From Maribacter stanieri (GTDB lineage Bacteria; Bacteroidota; Bacteroidia; Flavobacteriales; Flavobacteriaceae), in the NCBI RefSeq assembly GCF_900112245.1, contig NZ_FOYX01000001.1:62001-126000 (forward strand): a stretch of 64,000 bases of DNA, given 5' to 3'. The notes below the pieces were generated by a model. That model worked only from the letters and a program-made list of their open reading frames with translations. It ran no database searches and was not told the origin of the DNA. Each line of letters begins with the position of its first letter. The stretch's first letter is position 1. The position numbers were made by a program, and so were the translations under genes. This document shows positions 9,346 to 18,082 of the stretch, piece after piece.

Positions 9346-10104
9346 TTATTCATCCAAAATGGCTACCGCACGGGTCCACCCTGCGCTGGCTTTTTCAATT
9401 TTTGCCGGAAAACAAGCTACTTTAAATCCAAAAGGGGGAAGTTTATCTAAGTTAGCCAATTTTTCTATTTGGCAGTATTCTTTTTCAATACCTACGTAGT
9501 GAGCTTGCCAAATGATCCCTGGTCTAGGGTTTGATCTGTAATCTTTAGCTTGTAGGTGTAAAGGAATGTCCCAACTCCATCCATCTGTACCCATAACCTT
9601 AATACCTTGGTCTATTAGCCAATGAGTTGCTTTTGCAGAAGCACCAACATGCCTACTGGTAAAATCTTTTTCGTGTAAATGTTTGGAAGCATCACAACGA
9701 ATTAAAACAATATCGTAAGGCTTTAAGGTGTATTTAATGGCGGCTAATTTCTCTTTTAAATCGTTTGGTTCAAACATATAACCGGCGGGCTTATCCGTAA
9801 AGTCCAACACAACTCCATCTCTAAAAAACCAATCCAGGGGCATTTCATCAATTGTTCTTGATGGTTCGCCATTACAGGTTGGGTAATAATGGTAGGGAGC
9901 ATCAACATGAGTTCCAGCATGACTATTTACCGTTAAAAATTCTCCGGCAGGGCCATTTCCATCTGGAAATACATCACCTAAACCATCGAATAAAATCTTA
10001 CCCATGGTTTTAGCCCCTTTTTTGTGGTCTTCATAATTAATGGCGGTAGGGAAAGGCTCTTTTACTTTGTCTGAAATGGTTACGGATAAGTCAATTATTC
10101 TCAT
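9346..10104 (-). CDS. Cyclase-family (kynurenine formamidase-like) metal-dependent hydrolase
   Basis: 252 aa. The family's metal-binding motif is clear: H62-A-G-T-H66-V-D68-A-P-Y-H72. Further conserved pieces are VLIRCDASKHLHEKDF, GTDGWSWDIPLH and the final AIEKASAGWTRAVAIL-type tail. Members hydrolyse amides or lactones (for example formylkynurenine) and some act in ring-cleavage pathways. No signal peptide, so cytoplasmic. It is divergent from vanA across a 218-bp gap and upstream of the AraC gene on the same strand. Its closeness to an extradiol dioxygenase suggests hydrolysis of a ring-cleavage product, which is inference. Confidence 0.8.
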   Translation of the reverse strand: MRIIDLSVTISDKVKEPFPTAINYEDHKKGAKTMGKILFDGLGDVFPDGNGPAGEFLTVNSHAGTHVDAPYHYYPTCNGEPSRTIDEMPLDWFFRDGVVLDFTDKPAGYMFEPNDLKEKLAAIKYTLKPYDIVLIRCDASKHLHEKDFTSRHVGASAKATHWLIDQGIKVMGTDGWSWDIPLHLQAKDYRSNPRPGIIWQAHYVGIEKEYCQIEKLANLDKLPPFGFKVACFPAKIEKASAGWTRAVAILDE

Positions 10105-10322
10105 AGTCTATTGGTAATAATTCATTTTAAGCATGAACTTTATTAATAAATCGTATTTTTTGTAGGATACTTTTGTAAAGTTGCTAAAAAGAAATATAAA
10201 AATTGAATCAATTATAGGCTAAAAATATTCAATATCAATCCTTTATTGTAAAATTTATTAAAAATGTATCAAATTGTATTCTAAATCATAAGGTTTAGCA
10301 GATAATCCTATAAAACCACATC

Positions 10323-11384
10323 ATGTCTACACATACTTTTACCATGAACGAATCTTTCCCCATGAACGCTTGGTATGCCGTTGCATGGGATGTAGAACTA
10401 AAGCATAAATTACTACCACGTACAATTTGTAATAAGCCTTTGGTATTATATAGAAAAAAAGATGGAACGCCAATAGCTTTAGAGGATGCTTGCTGGCATA
10501 GACTATTGCCCTTGTCTAAAGGTAGCCTAAGAGAAGATACGGTTGTTTGCGGTTATCATGGGCTTGAGTATAATAGTGATGGGCGTTGTTCGTATATGCC
10601 ATCGCAAGAAACCATAAACCCATCTGCCTGTGTACGCTCATATCCTGTAATTCAGAAATATCGTTTTATTTGGGTATGGATGGGCAACCCGGCATTGGCC
10701 GATGAATCAAAAATTCCGGATATGCATTGGAACGATGATCCAGACTGGGCAGGTGACGGACAAATGATTAAAGTGCACTGTAATTACAGGTTGGTGGTTG
10801 ATAATTTGATGGACCTTACCCACGAAACTTTTGTACATTCAGAAACTATTGGTGACCGTAATGTGGCAGAAGCACCCTTTGATGTACACTACGATGAGAA
10901 AACGGCGACCGTTACGCGTTGGATGAAAGATATACAGCCACCACCATTTTGGAAAGGGCAATTGAACAAAGTATTTGACCATGATGGTACTGTAGATCGC
11001 TGGCAGATCATAAAATTTGAAGCTCCCTGTACCGTAAATATAGATGTTGGCGTAGCTATAGCGAATACGGGTGCTCAAGAAGGTGATAGGTCTAAAGGGG
11101 TCAATGGCTACGTATTAAATACCATAACACCATCTACGAACCAGACCTGTCTTTATTTCTGGGCGTTCAGCAGAAATTATAACTTAAAGGACCAAAGCAA
11201 TACCACAGAACTTAAAAATGGGGTCGCCCATATTTTTTCTCAGGATGAGGATATTTTAGAGGCCCAACAAAAGGCAATCAACGAAAACCCGGATCGTGAA
11301 TTTTATAATTTGAACATAGATGCCGGGGCCATGTGGGCAAGAAGAATTACTGATAATATGGTCGCAAAAGAAAAGAAGGACTAA
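10323..11384 (+). CDS. vanA: Vanillate O-demethylase oxygenase subunit (Rieske)
   Basis: 353 aa, the length of VanA-type oxygenases. The Rieske cluster ligands are C57, H59, C76 and H79 (ACWHR and VVCGYHG). The mononuclear iron site is D164-x2-H167-x4-H172 (MDLTHETFVH). These enzymes take electrons from the reductase and oxidise the methoxy group of vanillate, giving protocatechuate and formaldehyde. The start codon overlaps no obvious ribosome site; VanA proteins often begin near MNAWYAVAW, so Met8 (10344) or Met14 (10362) are alternatives. vanB follows with a one-base overlap (TAATG), which implies translational coupling. A related substrate such as syringate or another methoxybenzoate cannot be excluded. 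Confidence 0.88.
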   Translation: MSTHTFTMNESFPMNAWYAVAWDVELKHKLLPRTICNKPLVLYRKKDGTPIALEDACWHRLLPLSKGSLREDTVVCGYHGLEYNSDGRCSYMPSQETINPSACVRSYPVIQKYRFIWVWMGNPALADESKIPDMHWNDDPDWAGDGQMIKVHCNYRLVVDNLMDLTHETFVHSETIGDRNVAEAPFDVHYDEKTATVTRWMKDIQPPPFWKGQLNKVFDHDGTVDRWQIIKFEAPCTVNIDVGVAIANTGAQEGDRSKGVNGYVLNTITPSTNQTCLYFWAFSRNYNLKDQSNTTELKNGVAHIFSQDEDILEAQQKAINENPDREFYNLNIDAGAMWARRITDNMVAKEKKD

Positions 11385-12361
11385 TGAGATATAGGAATAC
11401 TTGGGAAGATGCCGTGGTGAGTAAAATGGAAAAAGTTGCAGATAATGTAATGCAGATTCAAATTATCCCTGCAGGTGATACAGCGGCTTTTACAGTGGGG
11501 TCACATTTAGATATTGCTGTTTTAATCAATGACTTGCCAGAAATCAGGAGTTACTCTTTGGTTGGGCGGTACGGTTCAAATAAACCCTATACCATAGCGG
11601 TAAAACGTTTGCCCGCAAGCCGTGGCGGGTCCAAATATATGTGGGGATTAAAAGAAGGTAGCAAATTGCGCATTTCACAGCCCACCAATCATTTTGAACT
11701 TAGTTTTAATACTTCTAATTATCTACTTATAGCAGGCGGTATTGGAATTACGCCCATTCTAGGGATGGCCGAAGAGTTAATGGCGAAAACTGACAAAAAT
11801 GTACGCATGTTATATTTGGGCAGGTCTGCCCAAGAAATGCCTTATATAGAGGCGTTGCAAAAGTTATTGGGGCAACGCTTAACAGTACATTATAGTGATA
11901 TTGATGGTTTTTTTGATACGTCAAAAATTTTAAATCTTTGCGATATTGAAACGCAAGTATACTTATGTGGACCCATTGGCTTAATGAATGCAGTTCGAAA
12001 GAAATGGGAAAATGGACCGTTAAATAATCAAAATTTACGGTTCGAGACTTTTGGGGCTTCGGGTTTGTTTGCTCCCCAGGCATACACTGTTAAATTACCA
12101 AGGTTTAATAGAGAAGTACAGGTAAATGAAAATCAAACCTTATTATCAGCTTTACTTAATGCAAAAATTGATGTCATGTATGATTGCAAAAAAGGAGAAT
12201 GCGGATTATGTCAAGTAGATATTCTTGAGTATTCTGGCGATATTGATCATCGCGATTTCTTTTTCAGCGAAGAAGAAAAAGGTGAAAATAAAAAAATGTG
12301 TACCTGTGTAAGCAGGGTAGCCAATGGTAATATTACCATAGACACTGCTTATAGGGGATAG
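11384..12361 (+). CDS. vanB: Vanillate O-demethylase reductase subunit (FMN, NADH, plant-type 2Fe-2S)
   Basis: 325 aa with the order of phthalate dioxygenase-type reductases: flavin-binding barrel (RSYSL, residues 55-59), NAD-binding domain (AGGIGITP 117-124 and YLCGP 193-197) and a C-terminal ferredoxin with C268, C273, C276 and C306 or C308. It passes electrons from NADH through FMN and the 2Fe-2S cluster to the Rieske centre of the preceding gene product. The gene starts inside the vanA stop codon and is followed after 24 nt by an aromatic-acid transporter. All domains are intact. Confidence 0.88.
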   Translation: MRYRNTWEDAVVSKMEKVADNVMQIQIIPAGDTAAFTVGSHLDIAVLINDLPEIRSYSLVGRYGSNKPYTIAVKRLPASRGGSKYMWGLKEGSKLRISQPTNHFELSFNTSNYLLIAGGIGITPILGMAEELMAKTDKNVRMLYLGRSAQEMPYIEALQKLLGQRLTVHYSDIDGFFDTSKILNLCDIETQVYLCGPIGLMNAVRKKWENGPLNNQNLRFETFGASGLFAPQAYTVKLPRFNREVQVNENQTLLSALLNAKIDVMYDCKKGECGLCQVDILEYSGDIDHRDFFFSEEEKGENKKMCTCVSRVANGNITIDTAYRG

Positions 12362-12385
12362 TTACAACATCTAATACACGATAAA

Positions 12386-13684
12386 ATGTCTAAACCAATT
12401 ACACTGCAGTTAGATGAGCGTGCCATCTCTACCATGCAATACGCTACCATATTCGTTTGTTTTTTAATGAACATTTTAGATGGTATGGATGTGCTAGTCA
12501 TTTCATATTGTGCCCCTGCAATCGCTAAATCTTGGGCTGTTGGTCCAGAAGCTTTAGGTATGGTATTTAGTGCAGGTCTTGCAGGAATGGCATTGGGGGC
12601 ATTATTACTGGCGCCATATGCGGATAAGATTGGCCGAAAAAAAATGATTTTGATAAGTGCCTTTTTAATGGGTACAAGTATATTTTTAACAGGTTACACA
12701 GAAACAGTACCGCAATTGATTTTTCTTCGCTTTATTAGTGGTTTAGGCATTGGTAGCATGCTCGCAAGTACCGCATCTTTAACGGCAGAATACACACCAA
12801 ACAGGTCAAAGGACTTTTGGGTGAGTTTTGTATTGTCTGGCTACCCTATCGGGGCTATAATAGCGGGGTATGTTGCTGCTTCTGTAGTACCATCAAGTGG
12901 GTGGCAAATGATGTTTAAACTTGCCGGCCTTGCTTCATTTATTACCATTCCGTTAATTTTTATGTTCCTTTCGGAATCCATTGAATATTATGTAAGAAGG
13001 CAACCAAAGCATGCACTTGTGAAGGTTAATCGTCTTTTAACTAAATTAAGAATACCTGAAATTTCTACCTTACCAGAAAAACCGGCTAAATCGTTAGGTA
13101 TTCCTGTAAATCAACTTCTTTCTAAAAAATACAAACGATCTACTATTCAGTTATGGGTAGCCTTATTTTTTGCCTTCGGATGCTTATACTTTCTCATCAG
13201 TTGGATTCCAAAACTGACCACGAATGCGGGCTTGTCAATGGAACTGGCCATTTACTCGGGTACGGTATTTAATGTAGGTGCGTTTTTTGGTATTATTATA
13301 CAAGGGTATATTTCATCTAAAATGGGACTTAAAAAAACCATTGCCCTGTTCTTGGGGATAACAGCTGTTTTAATGGCAATGTTCAGTGTATTTGTAGGTT
13401 CACATTTTATACTTATAGTCTTTGGACTATTAGGTTTTACCCTACAAGGTGGTTTTGTTGGGCTGTATGCCGTGGCTGCCCGTATGTATCCCACAGAATT
13501 TAGAACTACAGGTGTGGGCTGGGCCATTGGTGCAGGTAGACTGGGAGGTGTATTGGGTCCTGCACTTGGCGGTGTACTCGTAGGTATGGGGCTTTCGATG
13601 TCCGCCAATTTTATGATTTTTGCCGTTCCTGCGCTTTTGGCAGGGGTGGTTACCTATTTTATTTCATCAAAGGAAATTTCTTAG
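12386..13684 (+). CDS. MFS transporter of the aromatic acid:H+ symporter type (PcaK/VanK-like)
   Basis: 432 aa, about 12 membrane helices. Helix 1 has the DGMDV motif (DGxD) typical of aromatic acid:H+ symporters, and the loop between helices 2 and 3 reads YADKIGRKKM. Helix 4-5 has RFISGLGIGSMLASTASLTAEY, also typical of this family. It is the third gene of the van operon and should import vanillate or a related benzoate. A late segment, YPTEFRTTGVGWA, matches the second-half signature. Intact length. Confidence 0.82.
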   Translation: MSKPITLQLDERAISTMQYATIFVCFLMNILDGMDVLVISYCAPAIAKSWAVGPEALGMVFSAGLAGMALGALLLAPYADKIGRKKMILISAFLMGTSIFLTGYTETVPQLIFLRFISGLGIGSMLASTASLTAEYTPNRSKDFWVSFVLSGYPIGAIIAGYVAASVVPSSGWQMMFKLAGLASFITIPLIFMFLSESIEYYVRRQPKHALVKVNRLLTKLRIPEISTLPEKPAKSLGIPVNQLLSKKYKRSTIQLWVALFFAFGCLYFLISWIPKLTTNAGLSMELAIYSGTVFNVGAFFGIIIQGYISSKMGLKKTIALFLGITAVLMAMFSVFVGSHFILIVFGLLGFTLQGGFVGLYAVAARMYPTEFRTTGVGWAIGAGRLGGVLGPALGGVLVGMGLSMSANFMIFAVPALLAGVVTYFISSKEIS

Positions 13685-13725
13685 AAAAACAGAGCATAAA
13701 CAAATATTACTCAAAGCGATCAACA

Positions 13726-14319
13726 ATGAACAATTTAAAATCACTTCTTACAGGAAAATATATGCTTTGGCTTCTATTGGCCATACCGGGCATTATGATG
13801 ACCTTGAATTACGCAAAAGGACAATTTAAGTATGAAGACATCATGCATATTACCGGAGAATTTGCTGCTCGTATGTTGATTATAAGTCTTATTGCAACTC
13901 CAATTCGTTTAATGTTCCCTAAAACTAAAGTAGCGCAATGGTTATTAAGAAATAGACGCTTTTTTGGGGTTGCGGCATTTGCCTATACCTTACTCCATAC
14001 CATTTTTTATGTGCTGGAATTTCCAATTTCTAAAATAGTAAATGAATCAATAGAGCTATCAATACTTACGGGGTGGATTGCCTTTTTCGTGTTTATTCCT
14101 TTAGCCATGACGAGTACCAATGCAGCAGTCAAACGAATGGGGCGCAATTGGAAAAAGTTACAACAATGGGTGTATCTGGCTGCTATTATGGCTTTCGCTC
14201 ATTGGGCACTTCTTGGGCTACAAGGAGAAGAAGGTAGTATGGCCGGAGCTTTGGCCCATTTTGTACCTGTAATGCTTTTACAGCTGTACCGGGTTTATAA
14301 GCAGAAGTTTTCAAAGTAA
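13726..14319 (+). CDS. Ferric reductase-like (MsrQ/YedZ-type) haem membrane protein
   Basis: 197 aa with about six hydrophobic helices. The pattern TGEFAARMLIISLIATPIR, then RRFFGVAAFAYTLLHTIFYV, and later QWVYLAAIMAFAHWALL matches the ferric-reductase-like transmembrane family that includes MsrQ. Histidines H25-type, in LLHT and in AHWA are candidates for b-type haem ligands. MsrQ normally works with the periplasmic MsrP; no msrP is adjacent here. It lies 41 nt after the aromatic-acid transporter and reads as the last gene of the van operon, where its role is unknown; an electron-transfer link to the demethylase or to formaldehyde stress is only a guess. Confidence 0.7.
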   Translation: MNNLKSLLTGKYMLWLLLAIPGIMMTLNYAKGQFKYEDIMHITGEFAARMLIISLIATPIRLMFPKTKVAQWLLRNRRFFGVAAFAYTLLHTIFYVLEFPISKIVNESIELSILTGWIAFFVFIPLAMTSTNAAVKRMGRNWKKLQQWVYLAAIMAFAHWALLGLQGEEGSMAGALAHFVPVMLLQLYRVYKQKFSK

Positions 14320-14694
14320 TCAGCAAGCTTTTTAGGTTTCTGTCTTTGTTGAATTATGCTTTAATTTTCATGCTGAAATCTGTAAAATTGAACTTCCCAA
14401 TTTTGCTAGCCAAGGGGATTACTCTTATCCTTGAATTAAAACTCCAGTGACTGGTAGACCCAATGACTGAATACGCTCTTTACTGTATTGCATTTACACT
14501 GCCCTAAATACCAATTCCGGAACAATAGATTTAACAATAAATCGTTGTAATACGGTTATAAAAGGCTATTTGCAGTAATTAAACTGAACGTTTTGTAAGA
14601 TGTGGTGGTTTACATTGGCCATTTTTTAAAAACTACACTTGGCTTTTATTTAATTAAACCTTTAGCGAATATAGTAGTCAAAAAAATAAAATTA
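14320..14694. other. Gene-free stretch after the van operon
   Basis: I see no convincing ORF, RNA gene or clear terminator hairpin here. It holds the promoter region of the following lipoprotein gene, whose leader cannot be defined from sequence alone. Confidence 0.5.
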
Positions 14695-15789
14695 ATGATG
14701 AATAGATACTTTATACTAGTGGTCTTATTTATTTTGGCAAGTTGTCAATCTGATGATACCATAGACCCCATTATAGAAGATGATACGGATACACCTAGTG
14801 CACCTGATGTTTCCTTGTATTTTCCGTCAACTTCTACCAACGAATGGGAAACGATAGCTCCTAATGAAATAAACTGGAATACGGACAAATTGGAAGAGCT
14901 CAGGAGTTTTCTGATCGGTGAGAACACAAAATCATTTATGGTATTATTGAATGGAAGAATTGTAGTTGAGGATTATTACAATGGCCATACGGCTAGCGAT
15001 ACTTGGCAGTGGAACAGCGCGGGCAAAACACTTGTTACCGCTACCGTTGGTATTGCGCAACAAAATAGTTTAATCAATATTGAAAATAAGGTTTCTGATT
15101 ATTTAGGTACCGATTGGACAAGTACAACACCCCAGCAAGAAGATTTGATTACCGTTAAGAACCTGTTGTCTATGACTTCTGGTTTGGACGACGAGCCACA
15201 AGTAGTAATTAAAAGAAATTTAACCTATCTGGCCGATGCTGGTACAAGATGGGCCTATGGCAATGTTTTTCAGCGTTTAATGAATGTTGTAGAAGATGCC
15301 AGCGGAACGGAATTTGAAACGTATTTCAACAATGAGTTAGGTGATAGAATAGGAATGAACGGCTTTTGGAACAATGGTCTAATCTATCGCATTTATAATA
15401 GTGATACAAGGAGCATGGCCAAATTTGGGCTATTGGCTTCACAAAATGGAAATTGGGACGGAACGCAAATCGTTGATGAGAACTTCTTTATTGAAAGCAA
15501 AACAACTTCGCAAAATATCAATCCCTCGTACGGCTATCTCTGGTGGCTAAATGGAAAAAATAAATACATGCTACCTTCCAGTCAAACGGAATATGACGGA
15601 ACCCTTGTACCCAATGCCCCAAATGACATGGTTGCCGCTATGGGTAAAGATGAACAGCGCATCTATATTGTACCTAGTAGCAATCTGGTAATTCTAAGAA
15701 TGGGTGAGGCTACGGTATCTGGTGATAATTTTGCCCTATCGTCTTTTGACAATATGTTTTGGGAAAAATTCAATGAAGTTATTAAGTAA
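14695..15789 (+). CDS. Serine hydrolase of the beta-lactamase class C family, lipoprotein
   Basis: About 364 aa from ATG 14695 (or 14698). I prefer this start to the upstream in-frame ATG at 14602 because it places a lipoprotein signal at the N-terminus (NRYFILVVLFILASC, lipobox Cys). The active-site S-x-x-K is SAGK (about residues 107-110 from 14698) and the second motif Y-x-N is in WAYGN. The ending GYLWWL and the ESKTTS pattern also fit. Such proteins are exported esterases, peptidases or lactamases of unknown substrate. It precedes a second exported hydrolase gene by about 115 nt. Confidence 0.8.
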   Translation: MMNRYFILVVLFILASCQSDDTIDPIIEDDTDTPSAPDVSLYFPSTSTNEWETIAPNEINWNTDKLEELRSFLIGENTKSFMVLLNGRIVVEDYYNGHTASDTWQWNSAGKTLVTATVGIAQQNSLINIENKVSDYLGTDWTSTTPQQEDLITVKNLLSMTSGLDDEPQVVIKRNLTYLADAGTRWAYGNVFQRLMNVVEDASGTEFETYFNNELGDRIGMNGFWNNGLIYRIYNSDTRSMAKFGLLASQNGNWDGTQIVDENFFIESKTTSQNINPSYGYLWWLNGKNKYMLPSSQTEYDGTLVPNAPNDMVAAMGKDEQRIYIVPSSNLVILRMGEATVSGDNFALSSFDNMFWEKFNEVIK

Positions 15790-15903
15790 TAAATACAGCT
15801 ATTAACTGCTGTTCCTAAGTTTAGAATGCAAATACCAATGAAAAGTGAACTTAAAGTTTCAAAAGGGATTTCATTCTTAGAAAATCTTTTATTCAACCCT
15901 AGT

Positions 15904-17124
15904 ATGAAGTTTAAAATGTTCTTTTGGCATTGTTGCGCAATACTACTAATCAGTTGCTCAAAAGAAGGGGATGCTGTCGTTTCTGAAAATGAACGGCAAT
16001 TGGAAATTCCGCTATCAAGTGTGGACTACGGTTCTATGGATAATTGGTATTTTCATCCTGATCAAACATTAAATTTTCTGAAAACCTATGATTTGGATAT
16101 TGCTGTCATTGATGAAAATTTAAGCATTAGTTCTACCGTTGAGGTCAGCAATAATGCCGCTATAAATACAGGGATTGATGTATTTTGGGTACATCCTACC
16201 CATCTTATAAATCCACCTACATCCCCAGGTACGGTAGCAATTGAAAATCAGGATACCAGTTTTATCGGGCTATCCATTTTGGCCCAGGGAGCATTATTGG
16301 CAAAGTATGGCCGTTTTTACGCACCAAAATATAGGCAAGCCACACCTGCATCCTTCTTAAGCGCTTTTTATACCGAAGAAGAAAGGGCTGCAGCTTTATT
16401 GGAAACCTATTCAGATATAAAGGCATCTTTTCAAAATTATTTGGACAACCATAATAATGGCAATAAAATTATTCTTGCCGGGCACTCTCAAGGGTCATTT
16501 CTTTTAGCAATGCTGGTGAGAGACCTCTTTGATACGAATCCGGAATTACGGGAAAAACTAGTAACGGCAGCCTTAGGAGGAATGGGCTATGTTTATGCGC
16601 TCGATAATTCCACCTTAGGGGGTTGGTGGCAAAACATAGGTCTTTGTAAGACTACGAGTGAGTGTGGGTGCGTTCATTACTGGAGAAGTTATGAAAATGA
16701 TGAGACCATACCGGAGCCTGAAACAACCTTCCCGTCTTACAGCGAGACTTTGGTAAATAGTGGATTGGTATATCGCACAACGGATAAAAACAAGGACACG
16801 TTTTATCAGGATAATTTAATTTTTGACTCCCAAAGTAGTCCATTGCGCTATATAACACCAGGTATTCCGTATAGTTTTAGTAATGGGGCAAATTTTGTAG
16901 CCTTTGACAATATGTACACAGCTCGTTTTAAAAGAGCATCTAGTCAAAGAACAGGTTTGGCCGTTGATTACATTGCAAACGCATCTGATCAACGACCTAA
17001 CGAATTAGAAAATTTAGAAAGTCCTATAATATTTTCGGACGGAGATTATCACGTTAAAGATTATCATATTTATATCTGGGCATTAATGCAACAAATAGAT
17101 GTAAAGATTACGAATTGTCAATAA
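15904..17124 (+). CDS. DUF3089 alpha/beta-hydrolase lipoprotein
   Basis: About 406 aa from ATG 15904; this start gives a lipoprotein signal (KFKMFFWHCCAILLISC) whereas the longer frame from 15826 does not. The nucleophile elbow is GHSQGS, preceded by NKIILA, and the early part has DVFWVHPTHL and the middle has FYAPKYRQATPASF, all as recalled for DUF3089 proteins. They are predicted serine hydrolases without a proven substrate. It follows the beta-lactamase-type gene on the same strand, so two exported hydrolases sit between the van and pca groups and might release phenolic acids from esters. A short inverted repeat (17131-17137 with 17150-17156) lies just after the stop. Confidence 0.75.
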   Translation: MKFKMFFWHCCAILLISCSKEGDAVVSENERQLEIPLSSVDYGSMDNWYFHPDQTLNFLKTYDLDIAVIDENLSISSTVEVSNNAAINTGIDVFWVHPTHLINPPTSPGTVAIENQDTSFIGLSILAQGALLAKYGRFYAPKYRQATPASFLSAFYTEEERAAALLETYSDIKASFQNYLDNHNNGNKIILAGHSQGSFLLAMLVRDLFDTNPELREKLVTAALGGMGYVYALDNSTLGGWWQNIGLCKTTSECGCVHYWRSYENDETIPEPETTFPSYSETLVNSGLVYRTTDKNKDTFYQDNLIFDSQSSPLRYITPGIPYSFSNGANFVAFDNMYTARFKRASSQRTGLAVDYIANASDQRPNELENLESPIIFSDGDYHVKDYHIYIWALMQQIDVKITNCQ

Positions 17125-17349
17125 CAGCTAAGCCCTATAATTAAAAATTTAGGGCTAAAATAATCCGGTATAGTCTGCAAATACGGTTGGCTTTAGTAAC
17201 CCACCACAATAGCAATCATACTTTCTACATAATTACAGTACCTTTTTTATGCGCTGGGTTTCAATGCAGAAAACAACAATATGTAAATCGTATCGTTATT
17301 TTTTAATAGCGGTAGGTAACCAAAAGTGCTCACATAGGGTTATAACACT

Positions 17350-17841
17350 ATGTGGCATATATTGAGAAAACTAAAAAAGGACAGGTGTAATATGGTAACG
17401 AAGAGCGTAGTATCCAATTTTAAGCATATCATGGGCGGAAAAATGTATTTCTTCTTTAAGAAAAGTGTGTGGCGCTACCTTTTGGCAACCCTAATGATTG
17501 CTGTTGTGGTGCCTGTAAGGCAGTATAATTTCATCACTTCATTTCTGATCTATTTTTTTGGTTTATTGCTGATCGTATTTCCAATAATGATTATGGCCGC
17601 CAGGGTTCAGGGAAAAAACATGGAATTTGATGCGGAGGTAACATTTTCTGAAGAAAAGATAACAATTAAGCATAGGAATAAAGACTTGGTAGAAACCAAG
17701 GATTGGAATTGGATCAAGAAGATAAGTGCTACAAAAGAGAGGTTTGTGTTGGTAGTAAACCAAAGACAGCAATTTGTAATTTCTTTAGCAAAAGAGGGGT
17801 TAACACAAGCTGAAATAGCGTTTTTTGAAACCAAAATATAA
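17350..17841 (+). CDS. Hypothetical two-helix membrane protein, YcxB-like C-terminal domain
   Basis: 163 aa. Two hydrophobic helices (about residues 40-57 and 62-83) are followed by a soluble part with DAEVTFSEEKITIKHRNKD, then WIKKISATKERFVLVVNQRQQFVISL, which resembles the YcxB-like domain. No function is known. The start is uncertain: ATG 17392 (MVTKSVV) or a later Met would still keep both helices. It stands alone with 225 bp of gene-free DNA upstream. Confidence 0.5.
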   Translation: MWHILRKLKKDRCNMVTKSVVSNFKHIMGGKMYFFFKKSVWRYLLATLMIAVVVPVRQYNFITSFLIYFFGLLLIVFPIMIMAARVQGKNMEFDAEVTFSEEKITIKHRNKDLVETKDWNWIKKISATKERFVLVVNQRQQFVISLAKEGLTQAEIAFFETKI

Positions 17842-18082
17842 GCAACTCCTATCTTCCCTATAGGATCCAACAACCAACAACGAACAACCAACCTTTACGC
17901 TTTCCCGTAATCTAGTACCATTAAGTTTATGTACTTTTCCAATAAATTCTAAAGCATACGTCCCTCTACTGCTTTAGAGATTAGAGTTGCTTGTAACGTG
18001 GTTATGTATGCTTACATATATTTACTATTAAAATAACTCTCGTAACTATATACAACCTTAGGCTTTAAGCTAAATAATTAAA

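Noticed and set aside
10201-10213. Palindrome AATTGAATCAATT between vanA and the cyclase gene as an operator
   Set aside because: Short and AT-rich; a 13-bp match of this kind is expected by chance in such sequence and AraC proteins usually bind direct repeats.
14602-14694. Upstream in-frame ATG for the beta-lactamase-family lipoprotein
   Set aside because: It would bury the lipoprotein signal peptide inside the protein; ATG 14695/14698 places it at the N-terminus.
17131-17156. Inverted repeat AGCCCTA/TAGGGCT as terminator of the DUF3089 gene
   Set aside because: It lacks a T tract on the plus strand and is only 7 bp, so the terminator call is not supported.
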